Source: an uncultured Bacteroidales bacterium (GTDB taxonomy: Bacteria > Bacteroidota > Bacteroidia > Bacteroidales > P3). Taken from it: 32,995 nucleotides of DNA. Below are positions 1 to 8,529 of this stretch, piece after piece. The translations under genes were made by a program, and so were the position numbers. The stretch lies in the NCBI GenBank assembly GCA_900319865.1, contig ONQD01000032.1, positions 1-32,995 of the forward strand. Reading direction: 5' to 3'. Within the stretch, counting starts at the first letter, position 1, and each line of letters opens with the position of its first letter. A model generated the notes under the pieces. The model searched no databases, was not told the origin of the DNA, and saw only the letters and a list, made by a program, of their open reading frames with translations.

Positions 1-607
1 TGTCCAGCATCTTGCCGTGCGCCACTATCCACGGACCGCCGTCGCCCGAGTCCCACGTCAATGTGGCCCTGCCGTTTTAACATTTTAGGCTGATATTTGG
101 CCAGCATTTCATCGATGAAAAAGACACAATGTGTAGAAGCCCAATGGGCGCAACATCTCACATTGTTCAGTGGAGTATTTCAACCCTAAAAGCAACTTTT
201 CTATCTCCATTCCAGGTTCACTACCACTAAAGCTCTTAGTAAGTCCGTAGTAACCTTCTATTCACCTCAGCAGTGAAGAATGCCTGAAAAAAGGAGTGAT
301 TTGGAAGTGAACAGGAAGCAAAGCTGGATTTTTCTCAAAAGATTACTGTTCCGCCTTCGTAGCGAGTTGGTGTGCATTCCTGCCCACGGATTCAGCGGCA
401 ATGAGGCTTGAAACAGGTTGGCATTCAGGATAATCGTGTGTACAATATAAATGCCAGCTTCATTTATTGTGTTTCGCATAATCATTTGGCAGAAGGACCA
501 AAAGGATTGGGTGGATTCTGTTTTCCCCTTTCTAAAAGGGAGAACGAAGAAATAAGTGACGTTGTTGCTACATGACGGGAATTGCGGTGGGTCGGTCAGA
601 AATAACA
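1..607. other. Gene-poor region with possible gene debris
   Basis: No intact gene is convincing here. On the minus strand, positions 76-1 read open to the window edge as a Trp/Gly-rich stretch (containing TWDSGDGGPWIV), directly after an in-frame TAA, so it may be part of a broken or out-of-window gene. Positions 261-109 on the minus strand form another open stretch (EGYYGLTKSFSGSEPGMEI, later YSTEQCEMLRPLGFY) that ends in TGA and has a stop immediately upstream instead of a start. Both resemble natural protein more than random translation, but I recognise no family. A 113-codon minus-strand frame at 608-267 has unlikely composition and I do not call it. Confidence 0.3.
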
Positions 608-635
608 AAGAGGCGGAGCCGAAGCTCTGCCTCTT
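608..635. terminator. Hairpin terminator, probably bidirectional
   Basis: AAGAGGCGGAGC (608-619) pairs with GCTCTGCCTCTT (624-635) through one G-U pair around a CGAA tetraloop. On the minus strand the stem is followed by a T-rich stretch (TTTGTTATTTCT), so it could end transcription entering the debris region from the right. On the plus strand the tail is weaker. Confidence 0.6.
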
Positions 636-684
636 AATATGTTACTCTGTTATTATGTGACGATGTTATTTTGTAGAGATAACC

Positions 685-942
685 AGAAAGCGGGTCAATT
701 CCCAGAATTTGGCGAAGAAGCGCGGGCTGCCGATGGACGAGTTGAACCGTGTGGTGCGGACGTTGGCCGAGGGGCGCAAGTTAGCCGCCAAGTTCCGCGA
801 CCATCAGCTTGTGAGGCGTTACAAGGGTTGCCGCGAGTGCCACATCTAGCCCGACTGGCTGCTCATATACCGCATAAAGGAAAGATTCGGAATCCTCAAC
901 CTCATCGATACTGGCACTCACGCAGACTTGCTCGAAATGTAA
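685..942 (+). pseudogene. yafQ: Broken YafQ-family mRNA interferase toxin
   Basis: The frame beginning near 685 reads AKKRGLPMDELNRVVRTLAEG, then KFRDHQLVRRYKGCRECHI, a TAG stop at 847-849, and then PDWLLIYRI and LIDTGTHADLLEM, ending in TAA at 940-942. The blocks (KKRG, RDH.L, G.RECHI.PDWLLIY, TG(T/S)HADL) are those of YafQ/RelE-type toxins, which cleave mRNA at the ribosome. Two defects are visible: the residue between HI and PDW has become a stop codon, and there is no start codon or normal N-terminus upstream (a TGA lies in frame at 658-660). No DinJ/RelB-type antitoxin is seen beside it. The longest forward frame over this stretch, about 103 codons, is out of frame with these motifs. A real remnant is likely. 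Readthrough production of a toxin is unlikely. Confidence 0.8.
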
Positions 943-1070
943 TGGCGTAAGAGGTATCAGAAAACCTTACCCCAAAATCTCTGATGACCAATTTGGATTA
1001 CTTCTTTAAGGCATGAGGTTTTCTATCTGATTTCTTTCAATGTTTGATTTCTTCAAGCGCAGAAAATATT

Positions 1071-1102
1071 TTTGGTCATTCCGAAAATAGTTTGTATCTT
1101 TG
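1071..1102 (+). promoter_or_regulatory. Bacteroidota-type promoter of hicBA
   Basis: TTTG at 1071-1074 and TATCTTTG at 1095-1102 are separated by 20 nt, matching the Bacteroidota -33/-7 consensus. Transcription would start around 1108-1110, shortly before the hicB ATG at 1127. HicB-family antitoxins usually repress their own promoter, but no clear operator palindrome is visible. Confidence 0.75.
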
Positions 1103-1126
1103 CAAATTGAAAAAAAAAGTTTTCTT

Positions 1127-1480
1127 ATGAATAATAAAACCAATGGAGAGTACCGCTTTTCGATAGAGTATTACATCTTTCGCGAAGGTGATAATCTTAT
1201 AGCTTATTGTCCGTCGCTTGACATCAGTACTTCGGGCAAGGACTATAGCGATGCTGTCAAGAACTTCTATGAGAGGTTCCAGATATACGTTGAGACAAGC
1301 CTTGAATTGGGTACGCTTTGGGATGACCTCAAAGACCACGGTTGGAAAGTTACTGAGAAAAAACTAACCCCACCGTCCTTCAGCCGTCTTGTCCGTAAGC
1401 CGGAAGTATCCAAACTACTTGGTGGGCACATCAACTACGAAAAGGTGTCGGCTCCGATGCGTATAGCAGCAATGGCATGA
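1127..1480 (+). CDS. hicB: HicB-family antitoxin
   Basis: This 117-residue protein has the HicB partial RNase H-like fold: a beta-hairpin opening (YRFSIEYYIF), the hallmark LIAYCPSLDISTSGKDYSDA segment, and a helix (NFYERFQIYVETSLELG). HicB binds and neutralises the neighbouring HicA RNase and usually represses the operon. The C-terminal part (about residues 75-117) is short and I see no clear ribbon-helix-helix or HTH motif, so the DNA-binding role is uncertain. I chose the ATG at 1127: the frame is open back to a TTG at 1100, but that TTG lies inside the promoter -7 box, so it would not be transcribed. The stop overlaps the hicA start by 4 nt (ATGA), indicating translational coupling. The antitoxin-first order is the reverse of E. 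coli hicAB but is common in other phyla. Confidence 0.85.
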   Translation: MNNKTNGEYRFSIEYYIFREGDNLIAYCPSLDISTSGKDYSDAVKNFYERFQIYVETSLELGTLWDDLKDHGWKVTEKKLTPPSFSRLVRKPEVSKLLGGHINYEKVSAPMRIAAMA

Positions 1481-1710
1481 AGAAGTTGTCTAATATCACT
1501 GTCAAAGAATTCCGCGATTTGTTATTGCGGTTGGGTTTACAGCCACTGCGGACAGTTGGTGGTCATGAGATATGGACAAAGCCAGGTTTGCGGCGTACCA
1601 TTGTATTCCAAACCCATATTGAGCCCATCCCCGAATTTGTTGTCCGCAACGCTATCCGTGACCTCGAAATGACTCGCCAAGAATTCATGGAGGTACTTGA
1701 GTCAATGTAA
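1477..1710 (+). CDS. hicA: HicA-family mRNA interferase toxin
   Basis: This 77-residue protein has the size and dsRBD-like layout of HicA toxins. The N-terminal helix (TVKEFRDLLLRLGLQ) is followed by the catalytic-site block GGHEIWTKPG, whose His corresponds to the essential G-(S/T/G)-H histidine, then a strand (RTIVFQTH) and a C-terminal helix pair (FVVRNAIRDLEMTRQEFMEVL). HicA cleaves mRNA and tmRNA independently of translation until bound by HicB. It starts inside the hicB stop region (ATGA overlap at 1477-1480) and shares the promoter at 1071-1102. All visible features look intact, unlike the nearby yafQ remnant. A strong hairpin at 1831-1868 ends the transcript. Confidence 0.88.
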   Translation: MKKLSNITVKEFRDLLLRLGLQPLRTVGGHEIWTKPGLRRTIVFQTHIEPIPEFVVRNAIRDLEMTRQEFMEVLESM

Positions 1711-1830
1711 TAATAAATGTGCAATTTGCATCGTGAAACTAATACAACAATATTTGGAATAAAAAAGAAAATAAAGACTACATGGGCAGGGCGGGAAAGG
1801 AATTCATCGCATCTGGACATATAGTATGAG

Positions 1831-1868
1831 AAACAGCCTATTGCCATTCAAACGGCAATAGGCTGTTT
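1831..1868. terminator. Perfect 15-bp bidirectional terminator
   Basis: AAACAGCCTATTGCC (1831-1845) and GGCAATAGGCTGTTT (1854-1868) pair perfectly around an 8-nt loop. Both outer ends are A/T, giving a U-ending stem in either direction, so the element can end hicBA from the left and the long LRR gene from the right. The 120 nt between hicA and the hairpin hold nothing else that I can identify. Confidence 0.85.
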
Positions 1869-1892
1869 AGGACATATAAGGGGTTGGCATAT

Positions 1893-4800
1893 TTAGCGTA
1901 CAACGGCTTTCTGGGCTGGGGTACCTTCTACGCATACCAGATATACTCCAGCAGTGGGAACCGAGAAGGACTGTTTTTCGTCGGCTTTGGTCACAAGCGA
2001 GACCCGACGGCCCAACATATCGAATATGGCGACCGACTTGCCCGAAGCCCCGGAGACTATAATATTATTGTCCTGGGTGGTAATAGAAATGGCGGGAGAT
2101 TCGATGTCGTCAATGCCCAGAAGGTCGGTGAAGAGTGCAGTATAGGTGGCATTGTGGGTGACGGTAATCACGCGGCTGGGGTTGGTTTCGCCGTCGCTCC
2201 AGCCATCGAATCTGACCGAGGGGAAGGGGTGAGCTGTAAGAGTGACTTCACTACCATAATTGTATTTACCGGAACCATATACAGCACCCAAATCGGAGTT
2301 GTTGGGTTGGGCGGTAATAGTGAACTTTTCATAATCGAAAACAGCAGTGTAGGTGAAATCGCCAAAGACGGAGACTACACGGGGATTGTCGGTATTGCCG
2401 TCGGACCATTGTTCGAATACGTAGTGTTGGAACGGCGTGGCGCGGATTATAACGTTCTCGCCGCCGTAGTATCGGCCCGTGCCGCTGGTAGAGCCCATGG
2501 AGGGGTTGTTGCTGGCAACGGTGACGGTGTATTGCTCGAGGGCGGCGAAACGTGCATAAACCACACTGTCGGAGGTGAGCACCAGACGACGGGGATTGGA
2601 GGTGACTCCATCGCTCCACTGCTGGAAGTAGCAATGTTCGGCTGGTTGGGCCTCGAGAGTGACAAGTGTGCCGTAAGTATAGCTGCCGCCCGCTGTGACC
2701 TGTCCCAGAGTGGAGTCGTTGCTGTAGACCGAAAGCGTGAACTCACGGGCTTCGAAAAGCGCCGTAAAGACAGTGTCGGACTCGACATGGAGCATACGCG
2801 GATTCTGGGTGTTGCCATCATTCCAGCCTAAGAACCGATGACCGAAACGGGCCACAGCACTGAAAAAGATGTCGGTGCCATAAGGGATATTGCCACCGCC
2901 GGACACATAGCCCATGAGGGTGTCGGAAGAGAGGATGGAGACCACATGAGTGTCGATGGCAAACTGGGCGGTGAGAAGCGTGTCGGAAGTGACGACAAGG
3001 GTGCGAGGATTGGTGGTATCGCCGTCGCTCCAACCGACAAAATGGTGGTGTGGCACAGCAGTGGCGGAAAGAAAGACCGTGGAGAGGTAATTATATACTC
3101 CACCACCTGCCACAGTGCCGATGGTGGGATTGTCGGAGAGGGCAGTGACATTATAATCATTGACAGCAAATTGAGCCACTATCATGGTGTCGCCAGACAC
3201 CAGGAGAGAACGGGGATTGGCGCTGACGCCGTCGCTCCATTGCACAAAATGATAGCCATAGGAGGGAACGGCAGAGAGTGTGGCAGAGGAATGGTAGTTG
3301 TAGGTGCCGCCACCCGAGACAGTGCCAAAGGAGGGATTGTTGCTGGAAGCAGAGACCACATAGCTGTTGGGTGCAAACTGGGCAGTATAGGTGGCGTTCT
3401 GTATGAGGGTGATGAGCCGGGGATTGGCTGTGATGCCATCGTTCCATTGGACAAAATGGTAGCCGTGGTTGGGAATGGCCGAAATCATGATTTGAGTGTT
3501 GTGCACATAATTGCCGCTGCCCAAAACGGTGCCCATGCTGTCGCTGTTGCTGTTTACAAGCAAGGAATAATTATTGATGGCGAACTGGGCCGTATAGGTG
3601 ATATTGCCCGTTACAACGACGGTACGGGGATTATCGATATTACCGTCGTTCCATTGGACAAAATGATAGCCGAAGACTGGCTGGGCCGAGATGCTGGCCA
3701 CGTTGTTGTAGTTGTAGGAGCCACCGCCATAGGCAGCACCCATATTGGTGTCGCTTACTGTAACAGAGAGGGTGTAGACATTGGGGGCGAAGATGGCGGT
3801 GAAAACCGAGTCGCCGTCGACCAGGAAGGTGCGTGGATTGACAGTGCTGCTATCGTCCCATTGCACAAAATGGTAGCCATAATTGGGCGTGGCGGTGATT
3901 GTGACGGTGTTGTGATATTCATACAAGCCGCCGCCCGAAACGGTGCCCATAGTGGTATTGTTTGATATGCCCTGGATGTTATAGATATCGATGGCGAAGG
4001 AGGCGGTGAAAACAGTGTCCTGAGAGACGGAAATGGTGCGGGGGTTGACCAGCACGCCATCATTCCAGGAGACGAAATGATGGCCCGGCAGGGGGGTGGC
4101 AGAGATTACCGCCATATCCTGATAATTGTAGATGCCACTGCCCGATACAGAACCCATAGTGGGGTTGGCGTTCAAAACCTGCACAACCGAGATATTGGAA
4201 AGGAAGATAGCAGTGAAAACAGAGTCCTGAGTGGCGAGGAAGTAGCGGGGATTGGAGGTATTGCCATCGTTCCACCTCTGGAAATGATTGTTGGCGGTGG
4301 GGGTGGCGGTGATGACCACTGGCTGATTATAGCCGTAACGGCCGGAACCGGTGACTGTGCCACGGGTGGTGTCGCTACTATAAACAAAGATATTGGAGGT
4401 GTCGGATACGAAAACGGCAGTGAACGCGGTGTCGGACGAGACAATGAGCAGACGCGGATTGTTGGTATTGCCGTCGCTCCAGTGGATGAAATGATAGTCG
4501 GGGTTGGCAGTGGCCTGGATACGGGCTATGTGGCTGCTGCAGGTGGGTTGCAGGATTACTTCAGCAGTGCCCATGACGGGGTTGTTGACACCAACCGTGA
4601 CCTGGAAGGGGATGGACTCAGAATAGTTCTGGAGCAAATTCCAATAGTCTGCCATATAATAGTTGAGAATGGCGCCACAAGGCACATGGACAGCGGTCAA
4701 GGAAGTGGCCGAGGCAAAGGTGTTAGGCCCGATGGCCGGGGGATTGGCGGATTCCATAACGATGAGGCTGATGGGGGCAGAGGAATGGAAGGCACTGTCG

Positions 4801-6302
4801 CCGATGGAAGCGATAGACGAGGGGAAATGAAGTTCGGTCCCCACAGCGGAGCAATCTTTGAAAGCCGCAACTCCGATAGAGGTTAGACCATTGGGGAATG
4901 TGGGGGTGGCAAGACGGAAACACCCCTGGAAAGCATGCGACCCGATGGAGGAAACAGCGTTGCCCAAAGAGACACTGGTGAGGCGGGAACAACCGAGGAA
5001 AGCCGAATCGCCGATAGTGTGGGTATTGTTGCCGAGAGTGACCTGGAAAAGCCTGCTGCAGCCATTGAACGCATTGGCGGGGATATCGACATTGGCATTG
5101 CCTGTGTGGAAGAAGAGGAGACTATCGCAGTTCTGGAAAGCACCTATACCAAGACTTTGAAAGCCGGAAGGCAGGGTTACTGCACCTGTGAGCAGATGAC
5201 AACCTTGGAAGGCATGGCTGCCAATAGAAAGCAAAGCAGCAGGGAGGGAAAGCGTTCCAGCGATGGTTTGACCGATGAAGGCATTAGCAGGCACACGGGT
5301 AACACTGTCGCCCAGCACAAGAGTGGAAAGGGCTGAGAACGGACGAAAACCGCACTGTGGAAGGTCGGCGGTGTTGGCCGCGGTGAAGGAGGCATCGGAG
5401 ATGTTGCGGGCATTATAATAGAGATAGCTCACCTGACTGCAACCACCAAAGGCATTTTGACCAATGGAGGAGACGTTGACTCCGATGATTACGGTGTCGA
5501 GCTGTGTGGCCAAAGTAAACGTTGAAGGCTGGATGTACTGCACAGCGTCACCGATGACCAGTTTGTTGAGGGACGCAACGGGCAGGGCAGAACGTTGCCC
5601 CTGCGAGGTAGAATAGCCGCAAACGGCATTAACCGCATTATAGTAAAGATACTGGACGTTGTTGCAACCCGAAAAGATAGTGTGGGCAATATGGGTGAGC
5701 GAGTTGCCAATGTAGAGCGAATCGAGACCGGTGCAGTTGGAGAAAGCCCAGTTGCCCAAAGAGGTGACGGAGTTGGGAATGGACAACGAAGTGAGAGAAG
5801 AGCAGCCCTCGAAAGCAACGCTGGCAATGGTGGCCACAGAATTGCCCAAATGGAGGGAATGGAGGTTGCTGCAGCTTTGGAATGCAGCCACGCCGATAGT
5901 GGTTACATTATCGGGGATGACAATGGATGAGAGGGCGGTACAATTGTAGAAGGTGCCGTCGCCAATGATTGAGACAGAAGAGGGGATGGAGACAGCCATA
6001 AGGCCCGTGCAAGAATAGAAAGCATTGTTGCCCAAAGAGATGACACGATAGGAAGAGCCCCCATGGGAGACGGTGGCAGGAATCTGGAGAGTGCCCGAAG
6101 GCTTGATGTATCCATGATAGTAGGATTCATTGGAATAGTTGGGGTAGGTGACCGCAACGGTACTGTCGGACAAGATATTGTAGTACAAAGTCTGACCCGT
6201 GTTGCAAACGGAGGAGAAGTCATAGGCTTGGGCTGATGCGGCTGAGGCCATAATGAAGGTCAGCACAATCATTGCCTTGAACATTTGTATTCTATTCTTC
6301 AT
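1893..6302 (-). CDS. BspA-like LRR surface protein with InlB repeats and T9SS tail
   Basis: This is a 1469-residue exported protein. Residues 1-26 form a signal peptide ending in ASAQA. Residues about 40-565 carry BspA/LRR_5 repeats (pattern AFxxCxxLxxVxLPxSVxxIG), as in Bacteroidales and Treponema adhesins. Residues about 568-1391 hold twelve copies of a roughly 69-residue divergent InlB B-repeat (Flg_new_2 type; core GTVSGGGxYxY, ATPxxGYHFVQWNDG, NPRxxxV, TAxF). The last 78 residues are a linker plus a T9SS type A sorting domain (FDMLGRRV, AGVYLV, KAVVR), so the protein should cross the outer membrane by the type IX system and be anchored or released at the surface. Adhesion is the usual proposal for this architecture, but the ligand is unknown. 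It is the last gene of a minus-strand run, 93 nt after the Fn3 lipoprotein gene, and ends 24 nt before the strong hairpin. Confidence 0.9.
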   Translation of the reverse strand: MKNRIQMFKAMIVLTFIMASAASAQAYDFSSVCNTGQTLYYNILSDSTVAVTYPNYSNESYYHGYIKPSGTLQIPATVSHGGSSYRVISLGNNAFYSCTGLMAVSIPSSVSIIGDGTFYNCTALSSIVIPDNVTTIGVAAFQSCSNLHSLHLGNSVATIASVAFEGCSSLTSLSIPNSVTSLGNWAFSNCTGLDSLYIGNSLTHIAHTIFSGCNNVQYLYYNAVNAVCGYSTSQGQRSALPVASLNKLVIGDAVQYIQPSTFTLATQLDTVIIGVNVSSIGQNAFGGCSQVSYLYYNARNISDASFTAANTADLPQCGFRPFSALSTLVLGDSVTRVPANAFIGQTIAGTLSLPAALLSIGSHAFQGCHLLTGAVTLPSGFQSLGIGAFQNCDSLLFFHTGNANVDIPANAFNGCSRLFQVTLGNNTHTIGDSAFLGCSRLTSVSLGNAVSSIGSHAFQGCFRLATPTFPNGLTSIGVAAFKDCSAVGTELHFPSSIASIGDSAFHSSAPISLIVMESANPPAIGPNTFASATSLTAVHVPCGAILNYYMADYWNLLQNYSESIPFQVTVGVNNPVMGTAEVILQPTCSSHIARIQATANPDYHFIHWSDGNTNNPRLLIVSSDTAFTAVFVSDTSNIFVYSSDTTRGTVTGSGRYGYNQPVVITATPTANNHFQRWNDGNTSNPRYFLATQDSVFTAIFLSNISVVQVLNANPTMGSVSGSGIYNYQDMAVISATPLPGHHFVSWNDGVLVNPRTISVSQDTVFTASFAIDIYNIQGISNNTTMGTVSGGGLYEYHNTVTITATPNYGYHFVQWDDSSTVNPRTFLVDGDSVFTAIFAPNVYTLSVTVSDTNMGAAYGGGSYNYNNVASISAQPVFGYHFVQWNDGNIDNPRTVVVTGNITYTAQFAINNYSLLVNSNSDSMGTVLGSGNYVHNTQIMISAIPNHGYHFVQWNDGITANPRLITLIQNATYTAQFAPNSYVVSASSNNPSFGTVSGGGTYNYHSSATLSAVPSYGYHFVQWSDGVSANPRSLLVSGDTMIVAQFAVNDYNVTALSDNPTIGTVAGGGVYNYLSTVFLSATAVPHHHFVGWSDGDTTNPRTLVVTSDTLLTAQFAIDTHVVSILSSDTLMGYVSGGGNIPYGTDIFFSAVARFGHRFLGWNDGNTQNPRMLHVESDTVFTALFEAREFTLSVYSNDSTLGQVTAGGSYTYGTLVTLEAQPAEHCYFQQWSDGVTSNPRRLVLTSDSVVYARFAALEQYTVTVASNNPSMGSTSGTGRYYGGENVIIRATPFQHYVFEQWSDGNTDNPRVVSVFGDFTYTAVFDYEKFTITAQPNNSDLGAVYGSGKYNYGSEVTLTAHPFPSVRFDGWSDGETNPSRVITVTHNATYTALFTDLLGIDDIESPAISITTQDNNIIVSGASGKSVAIFDMLGRRVSLVTKADEKQSFSVPTAGVYLVCVEGTPAQKAVVR
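2130..4601 (-). repeat. Twelve tandem InlB-type B-repeat units within the LRR gene
   Basis: Twelve consecutive units of 64-70 residues (about 207 bp each) encode the stalk of the surface protein; boundaries are approximate. Units 4-7 share GYHFVQW, and their DNA is locally very similar around that block, while outer units are more diverged. The central units may therefore be the youngest, or may be kept alike by recombination. Unit 1 is shorter and lacks the GGGxY loop. Confidence 0.85.
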
Positions 6303-6395
6303 AATAACAATTTTCTTTTAGAAGACCGGGGGATTGGGGCCAGCAGGATAAACAGGAACACTTGCTGAGCGGAATCATTCCCACGTAATCATTTA

Positions 6396-7652
6396 CTATT
6401 GGGTGACAAATTCGAATTGTTCACCATAAACCGTGCCAACGCTATTGGTGGCATAGGCACGGAAGTAGTAGTGAGTGCCAGAAGCAAGATTGAGCAATTG
6501 GCTGGTGAAAGAGCCTGTTCCGGAGCCATCAGTGGTATGGAAACCATCGACAGTGGGCTGGGGAACGGTGCTATAGCATACGCCACGACGTATAACAGGG
6601 AAGCCTCCATCATCAGAGATGGAACCACCGGCAACGGCAGAAGTGGAAGTTACCTGGGAGGCAGGGCGAGTGGTGAGGACGGGAAGGCCAGAAGCGGTGG
6701 AGAAGGTCAACTGCTCACTGTAGGACACCCCTGCCCGATTTTGGGCATAGGCACGGACATAATAGACAGTGCCGGGCTGAAGCTGGGGCATATCGACTGA
6801 GAAGCGGCCAGTGCCAGCCCCGTTGGAGGTGTGGGTATTGGAAATGGTGGGCATGGGAGCAGTGCCCCAGCAAATGCCACGAGATGTCACGCTGAAACCT
6901 CCATCGTTCAGTACTTCGGCGACGGCGGAGGCAGCTGTTGCTGTGATATTGTTAATGCTCTGGACAGAGACCTCGGCCAGACCATTGAGCGTGGTGAAGG
7001 ACACTTGATTGCCATAGCCGACACCTAAACTATTGTATGCATAGGCGCGCACATAGTAGGTGGTGTGAGGGTCGAGAGAGGAAAGGACGGCATCGAAAGC
7101 TCCCTCGCCGCTGCCACATACCACCTTACGGTCGTTGACTGTGGGATACTGCATCACACTATAGACAAAACCATGTTCGACGATGGTGGAGTTGCGGGAA
7201 TCGACAATAGAGCCATAGCAGTGGGACGAAACCGGGGTGATGGCATCAACATAGTCGGTGGAGACAAAGGGTACATCGGGGCCTTGGATATAGAAAGAAC
7301 CCAACTGGTAGGTTTGAATGCCTAGCGGCATGCTGTCGAGTTTGATATCGAAAGCCTCGTAGAGCGAATCGGGCTGGATAGAAATATAGTATCCTTTGTT
7401 GAGCTGCTCAACATGAATATTGATATCGAAAGAGCCATCGGCAGCGGAATGGACGGTGTCGCCAATGATGAGGCCGTCGGTGGTGACAACCTTGAGACCC
7501 TCAATGGGTTGCAGGGTGGCCTCGTCAATAAGAACGCCGTGGCAACGAGTAGTAAGGTAGACACCCTCCTGATCAAGGTTCTTGATACAAGAGGAGAACA
7601 AAATGGGAGAAAGTAATAAGAATAATACAAAAAAGAACCTGTCTTTATTCAT
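6396..7652 (-). CDS. Lipoprotein with carboxypeptidase-like domain and three Fn3-type modules
   Basis: This 418-residue protein has a lipobox (ILFSSC, Cys about 22), so it should be a lipoprotein, probably carried to the outer membrane. Residues about 33-120 look like a carboxypeptidase regulatory-like/CNA-B beta-sandwich (GVLIDEATLQPIEGLKV, SAADGSFDINI). Three modules of about 97 residues follow, each with the Bacteroidota Fn3-like signature (NDGGFxVxxRGICWG, GSGTGSF, L.PGTxYYVRAYAxNxxGxxYGxxxxFxT). The first module is the most diverged. Such proteins are exposed binding or scaffold modules of unknown ligand. The gene starts 4 nt after the DUF5683-like gene and lies 93 nt before the LRR gene, so the three are probably co-transcribed. 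Confidence 0.85.
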   Translation of the reverse strand: MNKDRFFFVLFLLLSPILFSSCIKNLDQEGVYLTTRCHGVLIDEATLQPIEGLKVVTTDGLIIGDTVHSAADGSFDINIHVEQLNKGYYISIQPDSLYEAFDIKLDSMPLGIQTYQLGSFYIQGPDVPFVSTDYVDAITPVSSHCYGSIVDSRNSTIVEHGFVYSVMQYPTVNDRKVVCGSGEGAFDAVLSSLDPHTTYYVRAYAYNSLGVGYGNQVSFTTLNGLAEVSVQSINNITATAASAVAEVLNDGGFSVTSRGICWGTAPMPTISNTHTSNGAGTGRFSVDMPQLQPGTVYYVRAYAQNRAGVSYSEQLTFSTASGLPVLTTRPASQVTSTSAVAGGSISDDGGFPVIRRGVCYSTVPQPTVDGFHTTDGSGTGSFTSQLLNLASGTHYYFRAYATNSVGTVYGEQFEFVTQ

Positions 7653-7656
7653 AGTG

Positions 7657-8481
7657 TCAGAATCTAAGTGTTAAACCTGCCGTAGGGGCAATACTGTAGG
7701 GTGTAGCAATGATGGAAGGCTGGAAGGCCCACTCGTTGGAGCCTTTGGGCTGGAGGGTATAAGCACGGATAAGGTTGAAGACATACAAAGCACCCGCAAC
7801 ACCCCAAGCGATGTAGGATGTGGTTTGGAGGTTGTCGTATCGGTGGGATGCCACAGTGAAGTCGTTGATTGGGGTGGTTGGATTGCGCAAGATAGCCAGC
7901 TGGTTTTGGGCAGCCTTGTAGCAGGCAATGCCGCCCCCCACCAAAGCAGCTTCACCGACGAGGGTGGCAATACCCTCGCCATAATGGGACTTGCCCATCT
8001 GACCCCATCCGGGGATGAAAACGGACTTGAGGGAAGCCAGGAAATTGGATGTTCCGGAATTGAGACCCACGCGGTCCCATACAGGGGTCACGTTGCTCAT
8101 GGCAGCAACTTGGCAGAGCACATAAACCCAATACTCTCCACTCTTCAGTTGAGTGGAATAAACCCCAACCCGATTGACAGGAATATGGTAATTCTGGGAG
8201 ATGGTGCGGTAGTCGGTGCCGTTTTGCAGGGCAGTATAGACCTGTTGGACATCGAACGGTTCTCCAAGGCGGTTTGCAGTGCTCTGAAATACGCGGACCA
8301 TGGCCTGAGCCATAGCGGATTCGATAGTAGCACCTTCACCTGACTCACGCACATAGATATATGTTTCATTCCCTGGTCTGGGCAATTCTTTCATCCATGA
8401 TGGCTCCCGTTTGGCCTGACAGTCGAGCATCGAGACCAATAACAGCATCAGCAGGAAAAGGTATCTTGATTTCACGTGCAA
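7657..8481 (-). CDS. DUF5683-like membrane-associated protein
   Basis: This 274-residue protein begins with a hydrophobic export signal (residues about 6-20). A Cys follows at about 21, but the residues before it (MLD) fit a lipobox poorly. Residues about 25-135 (WMKELPRPGNETYIYVRESG, AQAMVRVF, YWVYVLCQVA) resemble a LPP20/FlgT-N-like domain. The second half is typical of DUF5683: SVFIPGWGQMGKSHYGEGI, a hydrophobic helix (ATLVGEAALVGGGIACYKAA) and another near residue 225 (YIAWGVAGALYVFNLI). Function unknown. The tight link to two surface-protein genes downstream suggests an envelope role. It lies 48 nt downstream of the acetyltransferase gene with no clear promoter between, so it may be read from the polysaccharide operon. 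Confidence 0.75.
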   Translation of the reverse strand: MHVKSRYLFLLMLLLVSMLDCQAKREPSWMKELPRPGNETYIYVRESGEGATIESAMAQAMVRVFQSTANRLGEPFDVQQVYTALQNGTDYRTISQNYHIPVNRVGVYSTQLKSGEYWVYVLCQVAAMSNVTPVWDRVGLNSGTSNFLASLKSVFIPGWGQMGKSHYGEGIATLVGEAALVGGGIACYKAAQNQLAILRNPTTPINDFTVASHRYDNLQTTSYIAWGVAGALYVFNLIRAYTLQPKGSNEWAFQPSIIATPYSIAPTAGLTLRF

Positions 8482-8529
8482 ATTATATTAATAAGGTTAT
8501 TACAATAAGATGTTTACTGGACTAATCAA

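Noticed and set aside
267-608. 113-codon minus-strand frame
   Set aside because: No family features, odd composition, and it starts inside the hairpin at 608-635.
639-950. 103-codon plus-strand frame over the YafQ remnant
   Set aside because: It is in a different phase; the family motifs are read in the frame that carries the internal TAG.
960-1023. Inverted repeat GAAAACCT/AGGTTTTC around 960-1023
   Set aside because: The 8-bp arms are 48 nt apart with no T-run or other support; could be chance.
1100-1126. Longer hicB from a TTG at 1100
   Set aside because: This codon lies inside the promoter -7 box, so it is upstream of the expected transcript start.
2130-4601. CRISPR-like or minisatellite interpretation of the repeated DNA
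   Set aside because: The units are about 207 bp, coding and in phase, and match InlB-type protein repeats.
1884-5336. Several long plus-strand frames (for example 1884-2831, 2838-3965, 4077-4886)
   Set aside because: They lie antisense to the LRR/InlB-repeat gene and arise from its repeated codon pattern; no signals or family blocks.
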